A stretch of DNA of 58,658 nucleotides from Neomegalonema sp. Its GTDB lineage: Bacteria; Pseudomonadota; Alphaproteobacteria; Rhodobacterales; Rhodobacteraceae. The notes under the pieces were generated by a model that saw nothing but the letters and a program-made list of their open reading frames with translations, did not search any database and had not been told where the DNA came from. The stretch is taken from positions 1-58,658 of the forward strand of contig JALEFY010000027.1 in NCBI GenBank assembly GCA_022760435.1. The letters run 5' to 3'. Made by a program: the position numbers and the translations under genes. Positions 26,203 through 36,016 of the stretch are shown here, piece by piece; the first letter of the stretch is position 1, and each line of letters starts with the position of its first letter.

Positions 26203-26310
26203 TCACGCTCATTACGAGGCTTTTCTCGCGCCCCGTTTTCGTGTAGAGGAACTCCTTCCCCGCAGCCTACACCCCTGGAGGAAGCGCGGGCGAGAAATCA
26301 GGAGAATAGA

Positions 26311-26922
26311 ATGTCTGAAATCAACACGCTGCCGGCGACGCCGCGTGAACGGGTCGGCAAGGGGGCCGCTCGGGCTGCACGTCGTGACGGTGACATCCCC
26401 GCAGTGATCTATGGCGGCAATCAAGAGCCGATCTCGATCAATATCCGCCAGAACGTGCTGCTCAAGGCGCTCAAGCGCGGCAAGTTCCTCTCCAGCCTGC
26501 TCGATATCGAGCTCGGTGATGAGAAGATCCGCGTCGTGCCCCGCGATGTGCAGCGCCATGTGGTGAAGGATATGCCCATGCATGTCGACTTCCTGCGCCT
26601 GTCGGAGAACTCCCGGATCAACCTGTTCATCCCGGTCGAGTTCATCAATCACAGCGCCGCGCCGGGGATCAAGAAGGGTGGCATGCTCAACATCGTGCGC
26701 CACGATGTCGAGCTGAAGGTTCGTGCCGGTGACATCCCCGAAAAGCTGGTCTGCGATCTGACCGGCTACAATATCGGTGATTCGATCCACATCTCGGCGA
26801 TCAAGCTGCCCGAAGGCACCTCGCCGGTGATCGCGGATCGCGACTTCACCGTTGCCACGGTTGCCGCGCCCTCTGGCCTGGCCGCAGGCGGTGATGAAGA
26901 GGAAGAAGGCGGCGAGGAATAA
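26311..26922 (+). CDS. rplY: 50S ribosomal protein L25/general stress protein Ctc
   Basis: A 203-residue two-domain L25 (TL5/CTC type) that binds 5S rRNA. The N-terminal L25 domain has ARAARRDGDIPAVIYGG, and the beta-rich TL5 domain contains VPVEFINHSAAPGIKKGG. The tail is acidic (GGDEEEEGGEE). The ribosome binding site is AGGAGAATAGA. It ends in an intrinsic terminator, with pth next as in many bacteria. Confidence 0.97.
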   Translation: MSEINTLPATPRERVGKGAARAARRDGDIPAVIYGGNQEPISINIRQNVLLKALKRGKFLSSLLDIELGDEKIRVVPRDVQRHVVKDMPMHVDFLRLSENSRINLFIPVEFINHSAAPGIKKGGMLNIVRHDVELKVRAGDIPEKLVCDLTGYNIGDSIHISAIKLPEGTSPVIADRDFTVATVAAPSGLAAGGDEEEEGGEE

Positions 26923-26946
26923 GCGCCGTCAGCCTTGCCTTTGCAC

Positions 26947-26979
26947 AAACGCCGCCTCTATCACGAGGCGGCGTTTTTT
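26947..26979 (+). terminator. Intrinsic terminator after rplY
   Basis: A 12-bp perfect stem AAACGCCGCCTC / GAGGCGGCGTTT with a 6-nt loop and a six-T run. It lies between rplY and pth. Confidence 0.95.
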
Positions 26980-27003
26980 GTTCCCTGATGGAAGCGATCC
27001 GCC

Positions 27004-27738
27004 ATGAAACTCTTCGTCGGCCTGGGCAATCCCGGCCCCAAATACGAGAACACAAGGCACAATATCGGCTTTCTCGCGGTCGATGCGATTGCTGATCGCC
27101 ACGGCTTCTCCCCCTGGCGCGGCAAATTTCAGGGCGAGATCTGCGAGGGCAAGCTCGGCACGCAAAAACTGCTGCTCCTGAAGCCGATGACCTTCATGAA
27201 CCTGTCGGGCCAGTCGATCGGCGAGGCGGCGCGGTTCTACAAGATCGCGCCTGAGGATGTCTGCGTCTTTCATGACGAGCTCGATCTGGCCCCGGGCAAG
27301 CTGAAGGTGAAGATGGGCGGCGGGCATGCGGGCCATAACGGGTTGCGCTCGACGCATGAGCATATCGGCGCGCAATATCAGCGGGTGCGCATCGGCATCG
27401 GCCATCCGGGCGACAAGCGTCTGGTCTCCAACTATGTGCTGCACGATTTCGCCAAGGCCGATCAGGACTGGATCGAGCCCCTGCTCGCCGGGATCTGCGA
27501 GGGCGCGCCCTTGCTGGCGGCAGGCGATGCCGGTGGGTTCATGAACAAGGTGGCGCTGAGAATGCAGCCGCCCAAATCCGAGAAGCCGCAGCCAAAACCG
27601 GTGCCGCGCCGGCCTGAGGATACGGGCGCGCAGCGGCCCGAGACGAAGGTCGAGCACAAACCCGAGACGAAGGTTGAGGACACGACAAGCGATCCACTCG
27701 CCCGGCTGGCGGCGCGCTTTCGCAAGGACCGCCCATAG
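27004..27738 (+). CDS. pth: Peptidyl-tRNA hydrolase
   Basis: A 244-residue enzyme that recycles peptidyl-tRNA. The catalytic His is in NTRHNIGF, and Asn/Asp sites are in PMTFMNLSG and FHDELDLAPG with GGHAGHNGLRS. The core ends near residue 190. It is followed by a charged Pro/Lys/Glu tail with a short internal repeat (ETKVE twice). The gene starts 24 bp after the rplY terminator and is convergent with gatB. Confidence 0.96.
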   Translation: MKLFVGLGNPGPKYENTRHNIGFLAVDAIADRHGFSPWRGKFQGEICEGKLGTQKLLLLKPMTFMNLSGQSIGEAARFYKIAPEDVCVFHDELDLAPGKLKVKMGGGHAGHNGLRSTHEHIGAQYQRVRIGIGHPGDKRLVSNYVLHDFAKADQDWIEPLLAGICEGAPLLAAGDAGGFMNKVALRMQPPKSEKPQPKPVPRRPEDTGAQRPETKVEHKPETKVEDTTSDPLARLAARFRKDRP

Positions 27739-27825
27739 GGGCCTTCACCCACCCCTGCACCCATCAGCTTCAAACGCCTTCGCTTGCCGCCCCCGCGCGA
27801 GAACGGCCAGCATTGCGCCCGCGGC

Positions 27826-29337
27826 TCACAGCCCCAGCTTTTTCGCCACGATCTCGTTGACCGCCTGCGGGTTGGCCTTGCCGCCCGTCACCTTCATCAC
27901 CTGCCCGACGAACCAGCCCGCGAGCTTCGGCTTGGCCTTGGCCTTTTCCACCTGATCGGGATTGTCGGCGATGACCTGATCCACCGCCGCTTCGATCGCG
28001 CCCATATCGGTGACCTGACGCATGCCGCGTTTCTCGACGATCTGCGCCGGATCGCCGCCTTCGGCCCAGACGATCTCGAACAGATCCTTGGCAATCTTGC
28101 CCGAGATGTCGCCCTTCGAGATCAGATCGACGATCCCGCCCAGTTGCGCGGCCGAGACCGGGCTGGCGGCGATCTCCAGCTCTTCCTTGTTGAGCCGACC
28201 AAACAGCTCGTTGATCACCCAGTTCGCCGCCAGCTTGCCATCGCGGCCCTTGGCCACCTGCTCATAGAACACCGCATTCTCGTTCTCGGCGACGAGCACG
28301 GCGGCGTCATATTCGGTAACCCCGTATTCGCTGACCAGCCGGGCCTTGCGCGCATCGGGCAGCTCGGGCAGCGAGGCCTGGATCTTGGCGACCCATTCCT
28401 GGTCGATCTCGAGCGGCGGCAGGTCGGGATCGGGGAAGTAGCGATAATCATGCGCCTCTTCCTTCGAGCGCATGGTGCGGGTCTCGCCCTTCTTGGGATC
28501 GAACAGGCGCGTTTCCTGATCGACCTTGCCGCCATCCTCGACCAGCGCAATCTGGCGGCGGGCTTCATACTCGATCGCTTGGGTGATGAAGCGCATCGAG
28601 TTCATGTTCTTGATTTCGCAGCGCGTGCCCAGATGCGAGAAGTCGCCGCTCTCGCGGAATTTCTCATACTGGCCCGGCTTGCAGACCGAGACGTTGACAT
28701 CGGCGCGCATCGAGCCCTCCTGCATGTTGCCATCGCAGGTGCCCAAGTAGCGCAGGATCATCCGCAACTTGCGCAGATACTCGGCGGCCTCCCGCGCGCT
28801 GCGGATATCGGGGCGCGAGACGATCTCCATCAACGCGACGCCGGTGCGGTTGAGATCGACGAAGCTGTTCTCCGGGTCCATGTCATGGATCGACTTGCCC
28901 GCATCCTGCTCGAGATGGATGCGCTCGATGCGCACCTTGCGGGCGATGCCGGGTTCAAGATCCACCAGCACCTCGCCTTCGCCGACGATCGGATGCTTGA
29001 ACTGGCTGATCTGATAGCCCTGCGGCAGATCAGGGTAGAAGTAGTTCTTGCGATCGAATTGCGAGCGCAGGTTGATCGCGGCCTTGATGCCGAGCCCGGT
29101 GCGCACCGCCTGCTCGACGCAGAACTCGTTGATCACCGGCAGCATCCCCGGCATCGCCGCATCCACGAGGCTGACATTTGAGTTCGGCGCCGCGCCAAAT
29201 TCGGTCGAAGCGCCCGAGAAAAGCTTGGCATTGGAGTGCACCTGCGCATGAACCTCCATGCCGATCACCATCTCCCAGTCACCCTTGATCCCGGAAATGC
29301 GCTCTGCGATGGGTTCTTCGTAGGTCAGTTCAGCCAT
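27826..29337 (-). CDS. gatB: Asp/Glu-tRNA amidotransferase subunit B
   Basis: A 503-residue GatB, the kinase/tRNA-binding subunit of the GatCAB transamidosome that makes Gln-tRNA and/or Asn-tRNA. It contains the N-terminal [25 protein letters not shown], the Zn/Mg region [17 protein letters not shown], and the C-terminal YqeY-like tail domain ([14 protein letters not shown]). It is divergent from gatC, so the three gat genes here are not one operon. Confidence 0.96.
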   Translation of the reverse strand: MAELTYEEPIAERISGIKGDWEMVIGMEVHAQVHSNAKLFSGASTEFGAAPNSNVSLVDAAMPGMLPVINEFCVEQAVRTGLGIKAAINLRSQFDRKNYFYPDLPQGYQISQFKHPIVGEGEVLVDLEPGIARKVRIERIHLEQDAGKSIHDMDPENSFVDLNRTGVALMEIVSRPDIRSAREAAEYLRKLRMILRYLGTCDGNMQEGSMRADVNVSVCKPGQYEKFRESGDFSHLGTRCEIKNMNSMRFITQAIEYEARRQIALVEDGGKVDQETRLFDPKKGETRTMRSKEEAHDYRYFPDPDLPPLEIDQEWVAKIQASLPELPDARKARLVSEYGVTEYDAAVLVAENENAVFYEQVAKGRDGKLAANWVINELFGRLNKEELEIAASPVSAAQLGGIVDLISKGDISGKIAKDLFEIVWAEGGDPAQIVEKRGMRQVTDMGAIEAAVDQVIADNPDQVEKAKAKPKLAGWFVGQVMKVTGGKANPQAVNEIVAKKLGL

Positions 29338-29476
29338 TGGGGCTCTCCGTCATTCGCGATTGCTCTTCGTGATAGGCGCGCGCGCCGAGCCTCGCAAGCC
29401 TTCGTTGAAATCGCGGATTTGACGCGGGCCGAGCGGGGGGGTAACCAGAACGCCCTATCAGCTCCGGAGCCATGTC

Positions 29477-29764
29477 ATGTCCGTTGAAGAAGCCACCGTT
29501 CGCAAGGTCGCGAGCCTCGCCCGCATCGCCCTGAAGGATGAGGAGGTCGCCCCCCTGACCCAGGAAGTGAACGGCATTCTCGATTGGGTCGAGCAACTGG
29601 CCGAGGTCAACACCGATGATGTCGAGCCGATGACCACCGTCTCGCCGATGCGGCTCAAGCGTCGCGAGGATGTGGTCACCGATGGTGGATACCCGGAAAT
29701 GGTGCTCAGCAATGCGCCGGCGGCGCAAGAGGGCTTCTTCGTTGTACCCAAGGTCGTGGAGTAA
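29477..29764 (+). CDS. gatC: Asp/Glu-tRNA amidotransferase subunit C
   Basis: A 95-residue GatC, the small subunit that wraps around GatA and GatB. It has [12 protein letters not shown], LNxIL-like [11 protein letters not shown] and the end [16 protein letters not shown]. It lies 139 bp from divergent gatB. gatA would be expected next, but 0.7 kb with a secreted-protein gene and a terminator intervenes. Confidence 0.95.
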   Translation: MSVEEATVRKVASLARIALKDEEVAPLTQEVNGILDWVEQLAEVNTDDVEPMTTVSPMRLKRREDVVTDGGYPEMVLSNAPAAQEGFFVVPKVVE

Positions 29765-29872
29765 AGCCGCAGGAATTGTGCTCTGTGCGTGACGTAAGGT
29801 CGAATACACGAAACCGTGTGATGGAAGTCCTTTCGCAGCGCGGCATCTGCCCCCATGTTCTCCTCAAGTCCC

Positions 29873-29922
29873 GCATTTGATGGGATTTCCCACATTTGGT
29901 GGGCGATCCTGCATTGATGGGA
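29873..29922 (+). repeat. Three 19-bp-spaced direct repeats, possible operator
   Basis: Copies of GCATTTGATGGGA start at 29873, 29892 (ACATTTGGTGGGC) and 29911 (GCATT-GATGGGA), each 19 bp apart. The middle copy also forms an inverted repeat CCCAC-ATTTG-GTGGG. They end 40 bp before the start of the small secreted protein, a position suited to regulator binding. No regulator is known for this pattern. Confidence 0.55.
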
Positions 29923-29962
29923 TGAGCGAGTTGAGGGGATGAGCAGAATGCAGGAGAGCGAA

Positions 29963-30310
29963 ATGAGCGCCGCATCGAAATGGAAAAGTGTCCTGTATCC
30001 GGGCGCGCTTGTGATCGCGGCGATGGCTGCCGCGCCGGTATCGGCTGAGGAAGCCGGCAAGGCGTTGGACCTGACGATCCCGCCGCAATCGCTTGAAGCG
30101 CCGACAGTAACGCTCAGTCAGGAGCGCGAGCCCCGCGAAGTGCTCCCCTTCGGCGATGTGCTGAACCAGAATGGCGGTTTGGGTGATAATGGCGAAGGCG
30201 ACTTCCAGCCGCTCAATGTCGTGGCCGGGCAGCGCTTTCATTCCGATCCGGGCATTATTGGCGGACTGCTTGGCAATGCCAAGCGCGAGATCCTCGGCAC
30301 GGATCGGTAA
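29963..30310 (+). CDS. Small secreted protein, unknown function
   Basis: A 115-residue protein with a Sec signal peptide (KWKSVLYPGALVIAAMAAA, cleavage near PVSA-EE). The mature part of about 85 residues is rich in Pro, Gly and Asn, without cysteines, and has no recognised domain. ATG at 29963 follows AGGAGAGCG. It sits alone between gatC and gatA, preceded by direct repeats and followed by a terminator. It is therefore probably its own transcription unit. Confidence 0.7.
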   Translation: MSAASKWKSVLYPGALVIAAMAAAPVSAEEAGKALDLTIPPQSLEAPTVTLSQEREPREVLPFGDVLNQNGGLGDNGEGDFQPLNVVAGQRFHSDPGIIGGLLGNAKREILGTDR

Positions 30311-30382
30311 CGGCGAGCGCCAAGCCCTGCATCTTGCGCCCCGGGTCATGAACCTGGCGCTTGCGAGATCAGGGGGCAGACC

Positions 30383-30413
30383 AGCCCGGCGGCTCGTACC
30401 TGCCGGGCTTTTT
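30383..30413 (+). terminator. Intrinsic terminator before gatA
   Basis: Stem AGCCCGGC / GCCGGGCT with an 11-nt loop and a five-T run. It isolates gatA from the gene upstream, so gatA should have its own promoter in the short spacer. Confidence 0.85.
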
Positions 30414-30457
30414 CGTGACCTTGCCAGTGCGTTAATCTGCTCACGGCGGGTTGATGA

Positions 30458-32974
30458 ATGCCGGATGTCTCGGCTACAGACGCTGTCATGAGTTTTCGCG
30501 CAACACGCGCTGGAGAAAGCGATTTTCCCGTGACAGCACCCACTTTCGACCTCACCACCAAGAAATTCCTCATCATCGATCCGGCTGAGACCGCGATTGA
30601 TCGCGCAGCCGGGCTTGTGGCGGCGCTGGAAGAGATTGCGCGCGATGCCGGACGAAACCTTGAGCCGCAAGCGATCCGCGGGGCGCTGACCTATGCGCTG
30701 AGCCTGCAATCGGCCGCCCTGGGGCTGGCGCATGTCTATGCCCGTGTTGCCGCGGATCTCGGCCTGCCGCGCGAGGCAAACCATGCGCAGACATTCGCGC
30801 AGAGTGCCGCGAACTGGCCTGCCTATCCCGACAGTGCCGAGGCCCTCAAGCGGCTGAAAAAGCGCTTCAAGCTGGTGGCCCTGAGCGCCTTGCCCGCCGA
30901 GGCGCTGGAGGCGCAGAGCAAGACGCTGAAAAAACCGTTCTCGGATCTGATCGCGGCCGAGGGCCTGGGCACCGCCTCGGTTGATGCTCGCGCCTATGGT
31001 TTTGCGCTCGGGCGACTCTCGGCCAAGAAAGCAGCGGTCGATGAGGTCGCGGCGATCCTTTCCCCGCGCGCGATGTCGCTCGATGCGGCCCGCGCAATCG
31101 GTGTGGACGTGCTCTGGCTCGATCGCAATCAAGGGGCGGCCGGGCAGCCAAACGCGCCGGAGGTGGCGGGTATCGCAAGCCGCCTGTGGTCGATCGCCGA
31201 TGCGGCGGACCGCGCTTTTGGCGATGAGCCTCCTGCCGAGCCGGTCTGGGCAAAGAGCAAGGCGGCAACCAGCGGCGCGGCGGGGAGCAAGGGCGGTGCC
31301 TCCAAAAGCGCTACCTCGAAGGGCAAAGCCAAGTCGAAAGCCGCAGACACCCAACCGGCCGCGAGCAAAGGCAAGGCACAGGAAAAACCTGCTGCGGCCA
31401 AATCTGTTTCAGGCAAGTCGGGTCCAGGCAAATCGAGCGCAAGCAAGTCGAGTGCAAGCAAGTCGCGCAAGGCCGCCAGCTCCGCGCCGAGCGATCTGTG
31501 CAAACTGACGATCGCTCAGGCTCGTACCGGTCTGCGCGATGGTTCCTTCTCAGCCGTCGAGATCACCCAAAGCTGCATTGCGGCGCTCGAGGCCGCAGGC
31601 AAGCTCAACGCCTTCGTCCGCGCCACGCCAGACAAGGCGCTGGAAATGGCAGAGGCCGCCGATCGGCGCATTGCCGCTGGCGATGCCCCGGCGCTTTGCG
31701 GCATTCCGATCGGGGTGAAGGACGTCTTTTGCACCGACGGCGTCGGCACCCAGGCGGCATCCAACATCCTCGAAGGCTTTGTGCCGCCCTATGAGAGCAC
31801 CGTGACCGCACGGCTCTGGGAAGAGGGCGCGGTGATGCTGGGCAAGCTCAATATGGATGAGTTCGCCATGGGCTCCTCGAATGAGAGCACCTGTTACGGC
31901 CCGGCGATCAACCCCTGGAAGGCGCAAGACGACGCGGCCGAGCTGACCCCGGGCGGCTCCTCGGGCGGCTCTGCGGCGGCGGTGGCGGCTGATCTGTGCC
32001 TGGGCGCTACCGGCACCGATACCGGCGGCTCGATCCGCCAGCCAGCGGCCTTCACCGGCACCGTGGGGCTCAAGCCAACCTATGGGCGTTGCTCGCGCTG
32101 GGGGGTGATCGCCTATGCCTCCTCGCTCGATCAGGCCGGGCCGATGACCAAAACCGTGCGCGACGCCGCGATCATGCTGCGGGCGATGGCGGGCGAGGAT
32201 GCCAAGGACAGCACCTCCGCCGCGATTGCCGTGCCCGATTTCGAGGCCGCGCTCGGCAAGGATATCAAGGGCAAGGTCATCGGTATCCCGAAGGAATACC
32301 GCACCGACGGGCTCCCGGCGGAGATCGCAGCGCTCTGGGACGAAGGCGCGGAGAAGCTCAAGAGCGCCGGTGCAAAGATCCGCGAGATCAGCCTGCCGCA
32401 TACCAAATACGCGCTGCCAGCCTATTACATCATCGCCCCTGCCGAGGCGTCCTCGAACCTCGCGCGCTATGACGGGGTTAAATATGGCCACCGTGCCGAG
32501 CTCGCTGCTGGTGATGGCATCACCGAGATGTACGAAAAATCGCGCGCCGAAGGCTTTGGTACCGAGGTCAAGCGCCGGATCCTGATGGGGGCCTATGTGC
32601 TCTCGGCCGGTTATTACGACGCCTATTACCTCAAGGCGCAAAAGGTTCGCACCCTGATCAAGCGCGATTTTGAACAGGCTTTCGACAGCGGCGTTGATGC
32701 GATCCTTGCGCCGACCACCCCGTCCCCGGCCTTCAAGATCGGTGATCCCTCGCTCAGCGATCCGGTGCAGATGTATCTCAATGATGTGTACACCGTGACC
32801 CTGAACCTCGCTGGCCTGCCCGGGATCTCGGTGCCCACGGGAATGAGCGCCTCTGGCCTGCCGCTGGGCCTGCAACTCATCGGCCAGCCCTGGGAGGAGT
32901 CGACGCTTCTCACCATCGCCCATGCGCTTGAGCAAGCCAGTGGTTTCGCGGAAAAGCCTGCGCGTTGGTGGTGA
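30458..32974 (+). CDS. gatA: Pseudo-HAD domain fused to amidotransferase subunit A
   Basis: An 838-residue protein against about 490 for normal GatA. Residues about 347-838 are a complete GatA with the amidase triad: Lys in PIGVKDVF, cis-Ser in [10 protein letters not shown] and Ser in [12 protein letters not shown]. Residues about 36-255 resemble a type II haloacid dehalogenase. D41 ([10 protein letters not shown]) and S143 ([10 protein letters not shown]) sit at motifs I and II. The motif III Lys is S174 (ASVDARAY), and motif IV SSNAWD has become SPRAMS, so the domain should be inactive. Residues about 263-345 are a Lys/Ser/Ala/Gly linker like a histone tail. One open frame covers all of it. 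It makes amide-tRNA with GatB/GatC. The role of the added part is unknown. Confidence 0.93.
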   Translation: MPDVSATDAVMSFRATRAGESDFPVTAPTFDLTTKKFLIIDPAETAIDRAAGLVAALEEIARDAGRNLEPQAIRGALTYALSLQSAALGLAHVYARVAADLGLPREANHAQTFAQSAANWPAYPDSAEALKRLKKRFKLVALSALPAEALEAQSKTLKKPFSDLIAAEGLGTASVDARAYGFALGRLSAKKAAVDEVAAILSPRAMSLDAARAIGVDVLWLDRNQGAAGQPNAPEVAGIASRLWSIADAADRAFGDEPPAEPVWAKSKAATSGAAGSKGGASKSATSKGKAKSKAADTQPAASKGKAQEKPAAAKSVSGKSGPGKSSASKSSASKSRKAASSAPSDLCKLTIAQARTGLRDGSFSAVEITQSCIAALEAAGKLNAFVRATPDKALEMAEAADRRIAAGDAPALCGIPIGVKDVFCTDGVGTQAASNILEGFVPPYESTVTARLWEEGAVMLGKLNMDEFAMGSSNESTCYGPAINPWKAQDDAAELTPGGSSGGSAAAVAADLCLGATGTDTGGSIRQPAAFTGTVGLKPTYGRCSRWGVIAYASSLDQAGPMTKTVRDAAIMLRAMAGEDAKDSTSAAIAVPDFEAALGKDIKGKVIGIPKEYRTDGLPAEIAALWDEGAEKLKSAGAKIREISLPHTKYALPAYYIIAPAEASSNLARYDGVKYGHRAELAAGDGITEMYEKSRAEGFGTEVKRRILMGAYVLSAGYYDAYYLKAQKVRTLIKRDFEQAFDSGVDAILAPTTPSPAFKIGDPSLSDPVQMYLNDVYTVTLNLAGLPGISVPTGMSASGLPLGLQLIGQPWEESTLLTIAHALEQASGFAEKPARWW

Positions 32975-33165
32975 GCAAATCAGCGCAATGCGTTGCAAAA
33001 GCGACACGTTTCTGCCGGAGAATCTCGGTTCTGCGGCTGAAAACAGCGCGCACAAGGCGAATATGCACTTTGAGCGCGCCGCATTCGCGCCGTAGAGCTA
33101 TCTGAAAAAGTGCGCAGCTTGCCAGCTTGGAGACGCTCGGCAGCGTTGTTGAGGGAGAGAGTCAC

Positions 33166-33801
33166 ATGGCTTTGGATCATATCCAGGCCCAATCCGGCGT
33201 TGCGCCGTCAAGCCATTCTTCCGGCCCCTCGAACGGGCTCCATCCTGCTAGTTTCCTGGCGGGCCAGAAGCTCAGTGACCTTGCACGCCCTGACTTGTCG
33301 CATACCGATCTGACCAATGCGCAGGATGGCGGCGCCGTCACCCCCATGCCCAAGCGTGCCGCCAATACCCAAACGCCCGGAGCGAGCCAGGCAGCGCCCG
33401 CCATCCCTTCCGCGACGCCGAGCGATCCTGCCTTGCGAGCCCGTTGCGAAGAGCTCGCCACTTGGGGCGCTGCGATCAATCACGGCGGTCTGGTTCTGGC
33501 TGTGGCCACCGGCGTCATGCTGTTTTATGTCGGCTTTTTCGGCCATCCGCTCGAAGCTGTCCTCGGGATTCCGGTCGTCTTTCTCTGCCTGCTGCTCCAC
33601 CGCGTCGGAGCGCAGCTTGAGTTGCTGGGCGGCCTGCTCGACCCGCGCGCCAAACGGGTGGAAGCGGCCCAATATACCTGGGCCCGCTTGCGCCCCGGTT
33701 TCCTTGCCGGTGACGAGCCACCCGTCGATCCCAAGCGCGGCTTTTCGCAGCGGGTGAACCGCCAGCGCGATCGCAAGAAGCAAGGCGCGCGCGCGGCCTG
33801 A
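33166..33801 (+). CDS. Small two-helix membrane protein, unknown
   Basis: A 211-residue protein. The first half is Ser/Pro/Ala-rich and probably disordered. Two adjacent membrane helices follow (LVLAVATGVMLFYVGFFG and AVLGIPVVFLCLLLH), then an amphipathic segment and a basic tail (RVNRQRDRKKQ). No family is recognised. ATG at 33166 has a GAGGGAGAG site. It stands between gatA and convergent tadA. Confidence 0.7.
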   Translation: MALDHIQAQSGVAPSSHSSGPSNGLHPASFLAGQKLSDLARPDLSHTDLTNAQDGGAVTPMPKRAANTQTPGASQAAPAIPSATPSDPALRARCEELATWGAAINHGGLVLAVATGVMLFYVGFFGHPLEAVLGIPVVFLCLLLHRVGAQLELLGGLLDPRAKRVEAAQYTWARLRPGFLAGDEPPVDPKRGFSQRVNRQRDRKKQGARAA

Positions 33802-33867
33802 GGCAAAGAGCGCTTTTTCTCCAGCCGATCGCTGCGAACCTATCGATGCGAACCTATCGATGCGACC

Positions 33868-34323
33868 CTATCGATGCTTGGCGAAGAAATCGCGTAGAAG
33901 GCGCGCGCAGGCCTCTTCCTGAAGGCCCGGGTAAATCTCGGGCCGGTGATGGCAACTCGGGTGATCAAACACCCGCGCGCCCTGCTCGACCCCACCCGAT
34001 TTCGGATCGCTCGCCCCATAATAGAGCCTACCGATCCGCGCCGCCGCGATCGCGCCCGCGCACATCGGACAAGGCTCCAGCGTTACATAGAGGTCGAGCC
34101 CGCAAAGCCGCTCCTGCCCGAGGCACGCACAGGCGGCTCGGATCGCGACGATTTCGGCATGGGCCGTGGGATCACGGCCAAGGCGCGTGCGATTGCCCGC
34201 CGCTGCGATCACCGTATCGGATGACGGATCGACGATCACCGCCCCGACCGGCACTTCGCCGCGCCGCGCAGCAGCGATCGCCTCGGCCAGCGCTGCCTCC
34301 ATATGGCTGCGAAAAACGCTCAC
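33868..34323 (-). CDS. tadA: tRNA-specific adenosine deaminase
   Basis: A 151-residue zinc deaminase that converts A34 to inosine in tRNA-Arg(ACG). It has HAE in DPTAHAEIVAI and PCPMC in TLEPCPMCAGAI, plus the usual GASDPKSGGV. GTG at 34323 gives the longest form, and ATG at 34302 is an equally good start by family length. It is divergent from the rluB-type gene. Confidence 0.96.
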   Translation of the reverse strand: MSVFRSHMEAALAEAIAAARRGEVPVGAVIVDPSSDTVIAAAGNRTRLGRDPTAHAEIVAIRAACACLGQERLCGLDLYVTLEPCPMCAGAIAAARIGRLYYGASDPKSGGVEQGARVFDHPSCHHRPEIYPGLQEEACARLLRDFFAKHR

Positions 34324-34388
34324 GAAGTCTGGTTACCCATCGCAAATTCAATCTCAGACATGAGCCCTCAATATGCTAGATTGCCGCG

Positions 34389-35426
34389 ATGACGAAGAAA
34401 GAAACCCCCGACACACCACCCAAAGGCGAGCGCATCGCCAAACTTCTCGCCCGCGCCGGGGTTGCCTCGCGCCGCGATGTCGAGCGGATGATCGAGGCCG
34501 GCCGGGTGTCGGTCGATGGCACGGTGCTCCGCTCACCGGCGCTCAATGTGACCGGGCGAGAGATGATCCTGGTCGATGGCAAGCCGGTTGCAGAACCGGA
34601 ACCGCCCCGCCTGTGGCGCTATCACAAGCCCGCCGGTCTGGTGACCTCGGCCCGTGATGAGCAGGGGCGCCAGACGATTTATGACCATTTGCCCGAACAC
34701 CTCCCGCGGGTGATGCCGGTGGGGCGGCTCGATCTGACCTCCGAAGGGCTGCTGCTGCTCACCAATGACGGCGAACTCAAGCGGCGGCTGGAATTGCCCG
34801 ATACCGGCTGGCTGCGCAAATATCGCGTGCGCGTGCATGGCGAGCCGACCGAGGCGAAACTCAAACCCTTGATCGACGGGATCGTGGTCGAGGGTATTGT
34901 CTATCAACCGATGCTGGTCGCGGTGGATCGTCAACAAGGCGCCAATGCCTGGCTCACCGTCGGGATCACCGAAGGCAAGAATCGGGAGATCCGCCGGGCG
35001 ATGGAGGCGGTCGGGCTGCCGGTGTCGAGGCTCATTCGCACCGCCTATGGGCCGATCCGTCTGGGCACCCTGGAGAAGGGCGCCGTTGAGGAAGTACGCG
35101 CGCGGGTCATGCGCGACCAACTCGGCCTGGATGTCGAGACCCCCGCCCAACGCGAGAAACGCCGCCGCGAAAGCGCAGAGCGCCCCGCCGCGGTACCGGA
35201 AGAAGCCGCACCGACCCAGCCGCGCCGCCGCAAGATCAAGGTCTTCGACCCGGTCAGGCAAATGCGCGCCGATGGCGACTTGCCCGCCCGATCAACCGGC
35301 ACCCCTCGGGGCAATGGCGGGGGCAAGGACAGGGGCAATGGGGGGGGCGAGCGCGGTACCGGCAAGCGGCCTGTAGCCAGCCGCAAGGGCAGCAGCACTC
35401 GCCGGCGGGGTGAGCATAACCGCTGA
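34389..35426 (+). CDS. rluB: 23S rRNA pseudouridine synthase, RluB type
   Basis: A 345-residue RsuA/RluB-family enzyme. The S4 RNA-binding domain is ERIAKLLARAGVASRRDVERMIEAGRV, the catalytic aspartate is in PVGRLDLTSEGLLLLTNDG, and KNREIRRAMEAVGLPVSRLIR follows. After residue 260 there is a basic, Gly/Arg-rich tail ending STRRRGEHNR, as in several alphaproteobacterial RluB proteins. Its last 135 bp overlap a gene on the other strand. Confidence 0.92.
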   Translation: MTKKETPDTPPKGERIAKLLARAGVASRRDVERMIEAGRVSVDGTVLRSPALNVTGREMILVDGKPVAEPEPPRLWRYHKPAGLVTSARDEQGRQTIYDHLPEHLPRVMPVGRLDLTSEGLLLLTNDGELKRRLELPDTGWLRKYRVRVHGEPTEAKLKPLIDGIVVEGIVYQPMLVAVDRQQGANAWLTVGITEGKNREIRRAMEAVGLPVSRLIRTAYGPIRLGTLEKGAVEEVRARVMRDQLGLDVETPAQREKRRRESAERPAAVPEEAAPTQPRRRKIKVFDPVRQMRADGDLPARSTGTPRGNGGGKDRGNGGGERGTGKRPVASRKGSSTRRRGEHNR

Positions 35427-35966
35427 GGGGTCGCGCAAGCTCGAAATCGGCAAGGCGCGCGCCTCATACCCGCCGAATCGCCAGCGCCACAGCCCGCCGG
35501 AGCCAATGAGACAGGGGGCCCCGGATAGCGCAATCATGACACCCGGCACCATCAAATCCGGGATAATCTCATGCTGGCGCTGAGCCCGCCCCGCGAGCCT
35601 TTGCTCGTGGAGCTGTTGATCCATGGCATCGGCACCTGGCGGATCTGCAAGCCCCTGCGCCCGCGCCCAGGCAGCAGCATAGGCCTGCGCCTGCGGGCGT
35701 CGGCACTCGAAACAAGGCCGATGCCCGGCGGCCAGCGCCGTCCATTCGTCCAGGAAAAACAACTCGGTATAGCCCGCTCCCATCACCTCGCGGCGCCGTC
35801 CCTTGAACGCAAGCTGGCAACAGATCCAGCGCTTGCTACGCCAGCGCGCGGTGCCGAGGCGCTGCGCTGGGTCGTGAAGGCGCCCGCCGCGATTGCCCAT
35901 CAATCCCCCGCGCTCGGGCCGCGCCAGGATCTGGCCAAACGGGTCCACTCGATTTTGCCGCGCCAT
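35292..35966 (-). CDS. Conserved alphaproteobacterial protein, unknown function
   Basis: A protein of up to 224 residues with the pattern of a conserved uncharacterised alphaproteobacterial family: MARQNRVDPFGQI, GLMGNRG, KRWICCQLAFKGRRREVM, YTELFFLDEWTALAAGHRPCFECRR. CFEC may be half of a metal site. The family-like part ends near AAGYRPLAGTA, about residue 205. The rest is Ala/Pro-rich and is antisense to the rluB tail, giving a 135-bp convergent overlap. There is no signal peptide or membrane helix. Confidence 0.8.
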   Translation of the reverse strand: MARQNRVDPFGQILARPERGGLMGNRGGRLHDPAQRLGTARWRSKRWICCQLAFKGRRREVMGAGYTELFFLDEWTALAAGHRPCFECRRPQAQAYAAAWARAQGLADPPGADAMDQQLHEQRLAGRAQRQHEIIPDLMVPGVMIALSGAPCLIGSGGLWRWRFGGYEARALPISSLRDPSAVMLTPPASAAALAAGYRPLAGTALAPPIAPVLAPAIAPRGAG

Positions 35967-36016
35967 GGCCCTGCTTCCTCGTTATCATCGATGGTGAAGA
36001 CAGTAAGAGACCCCCG

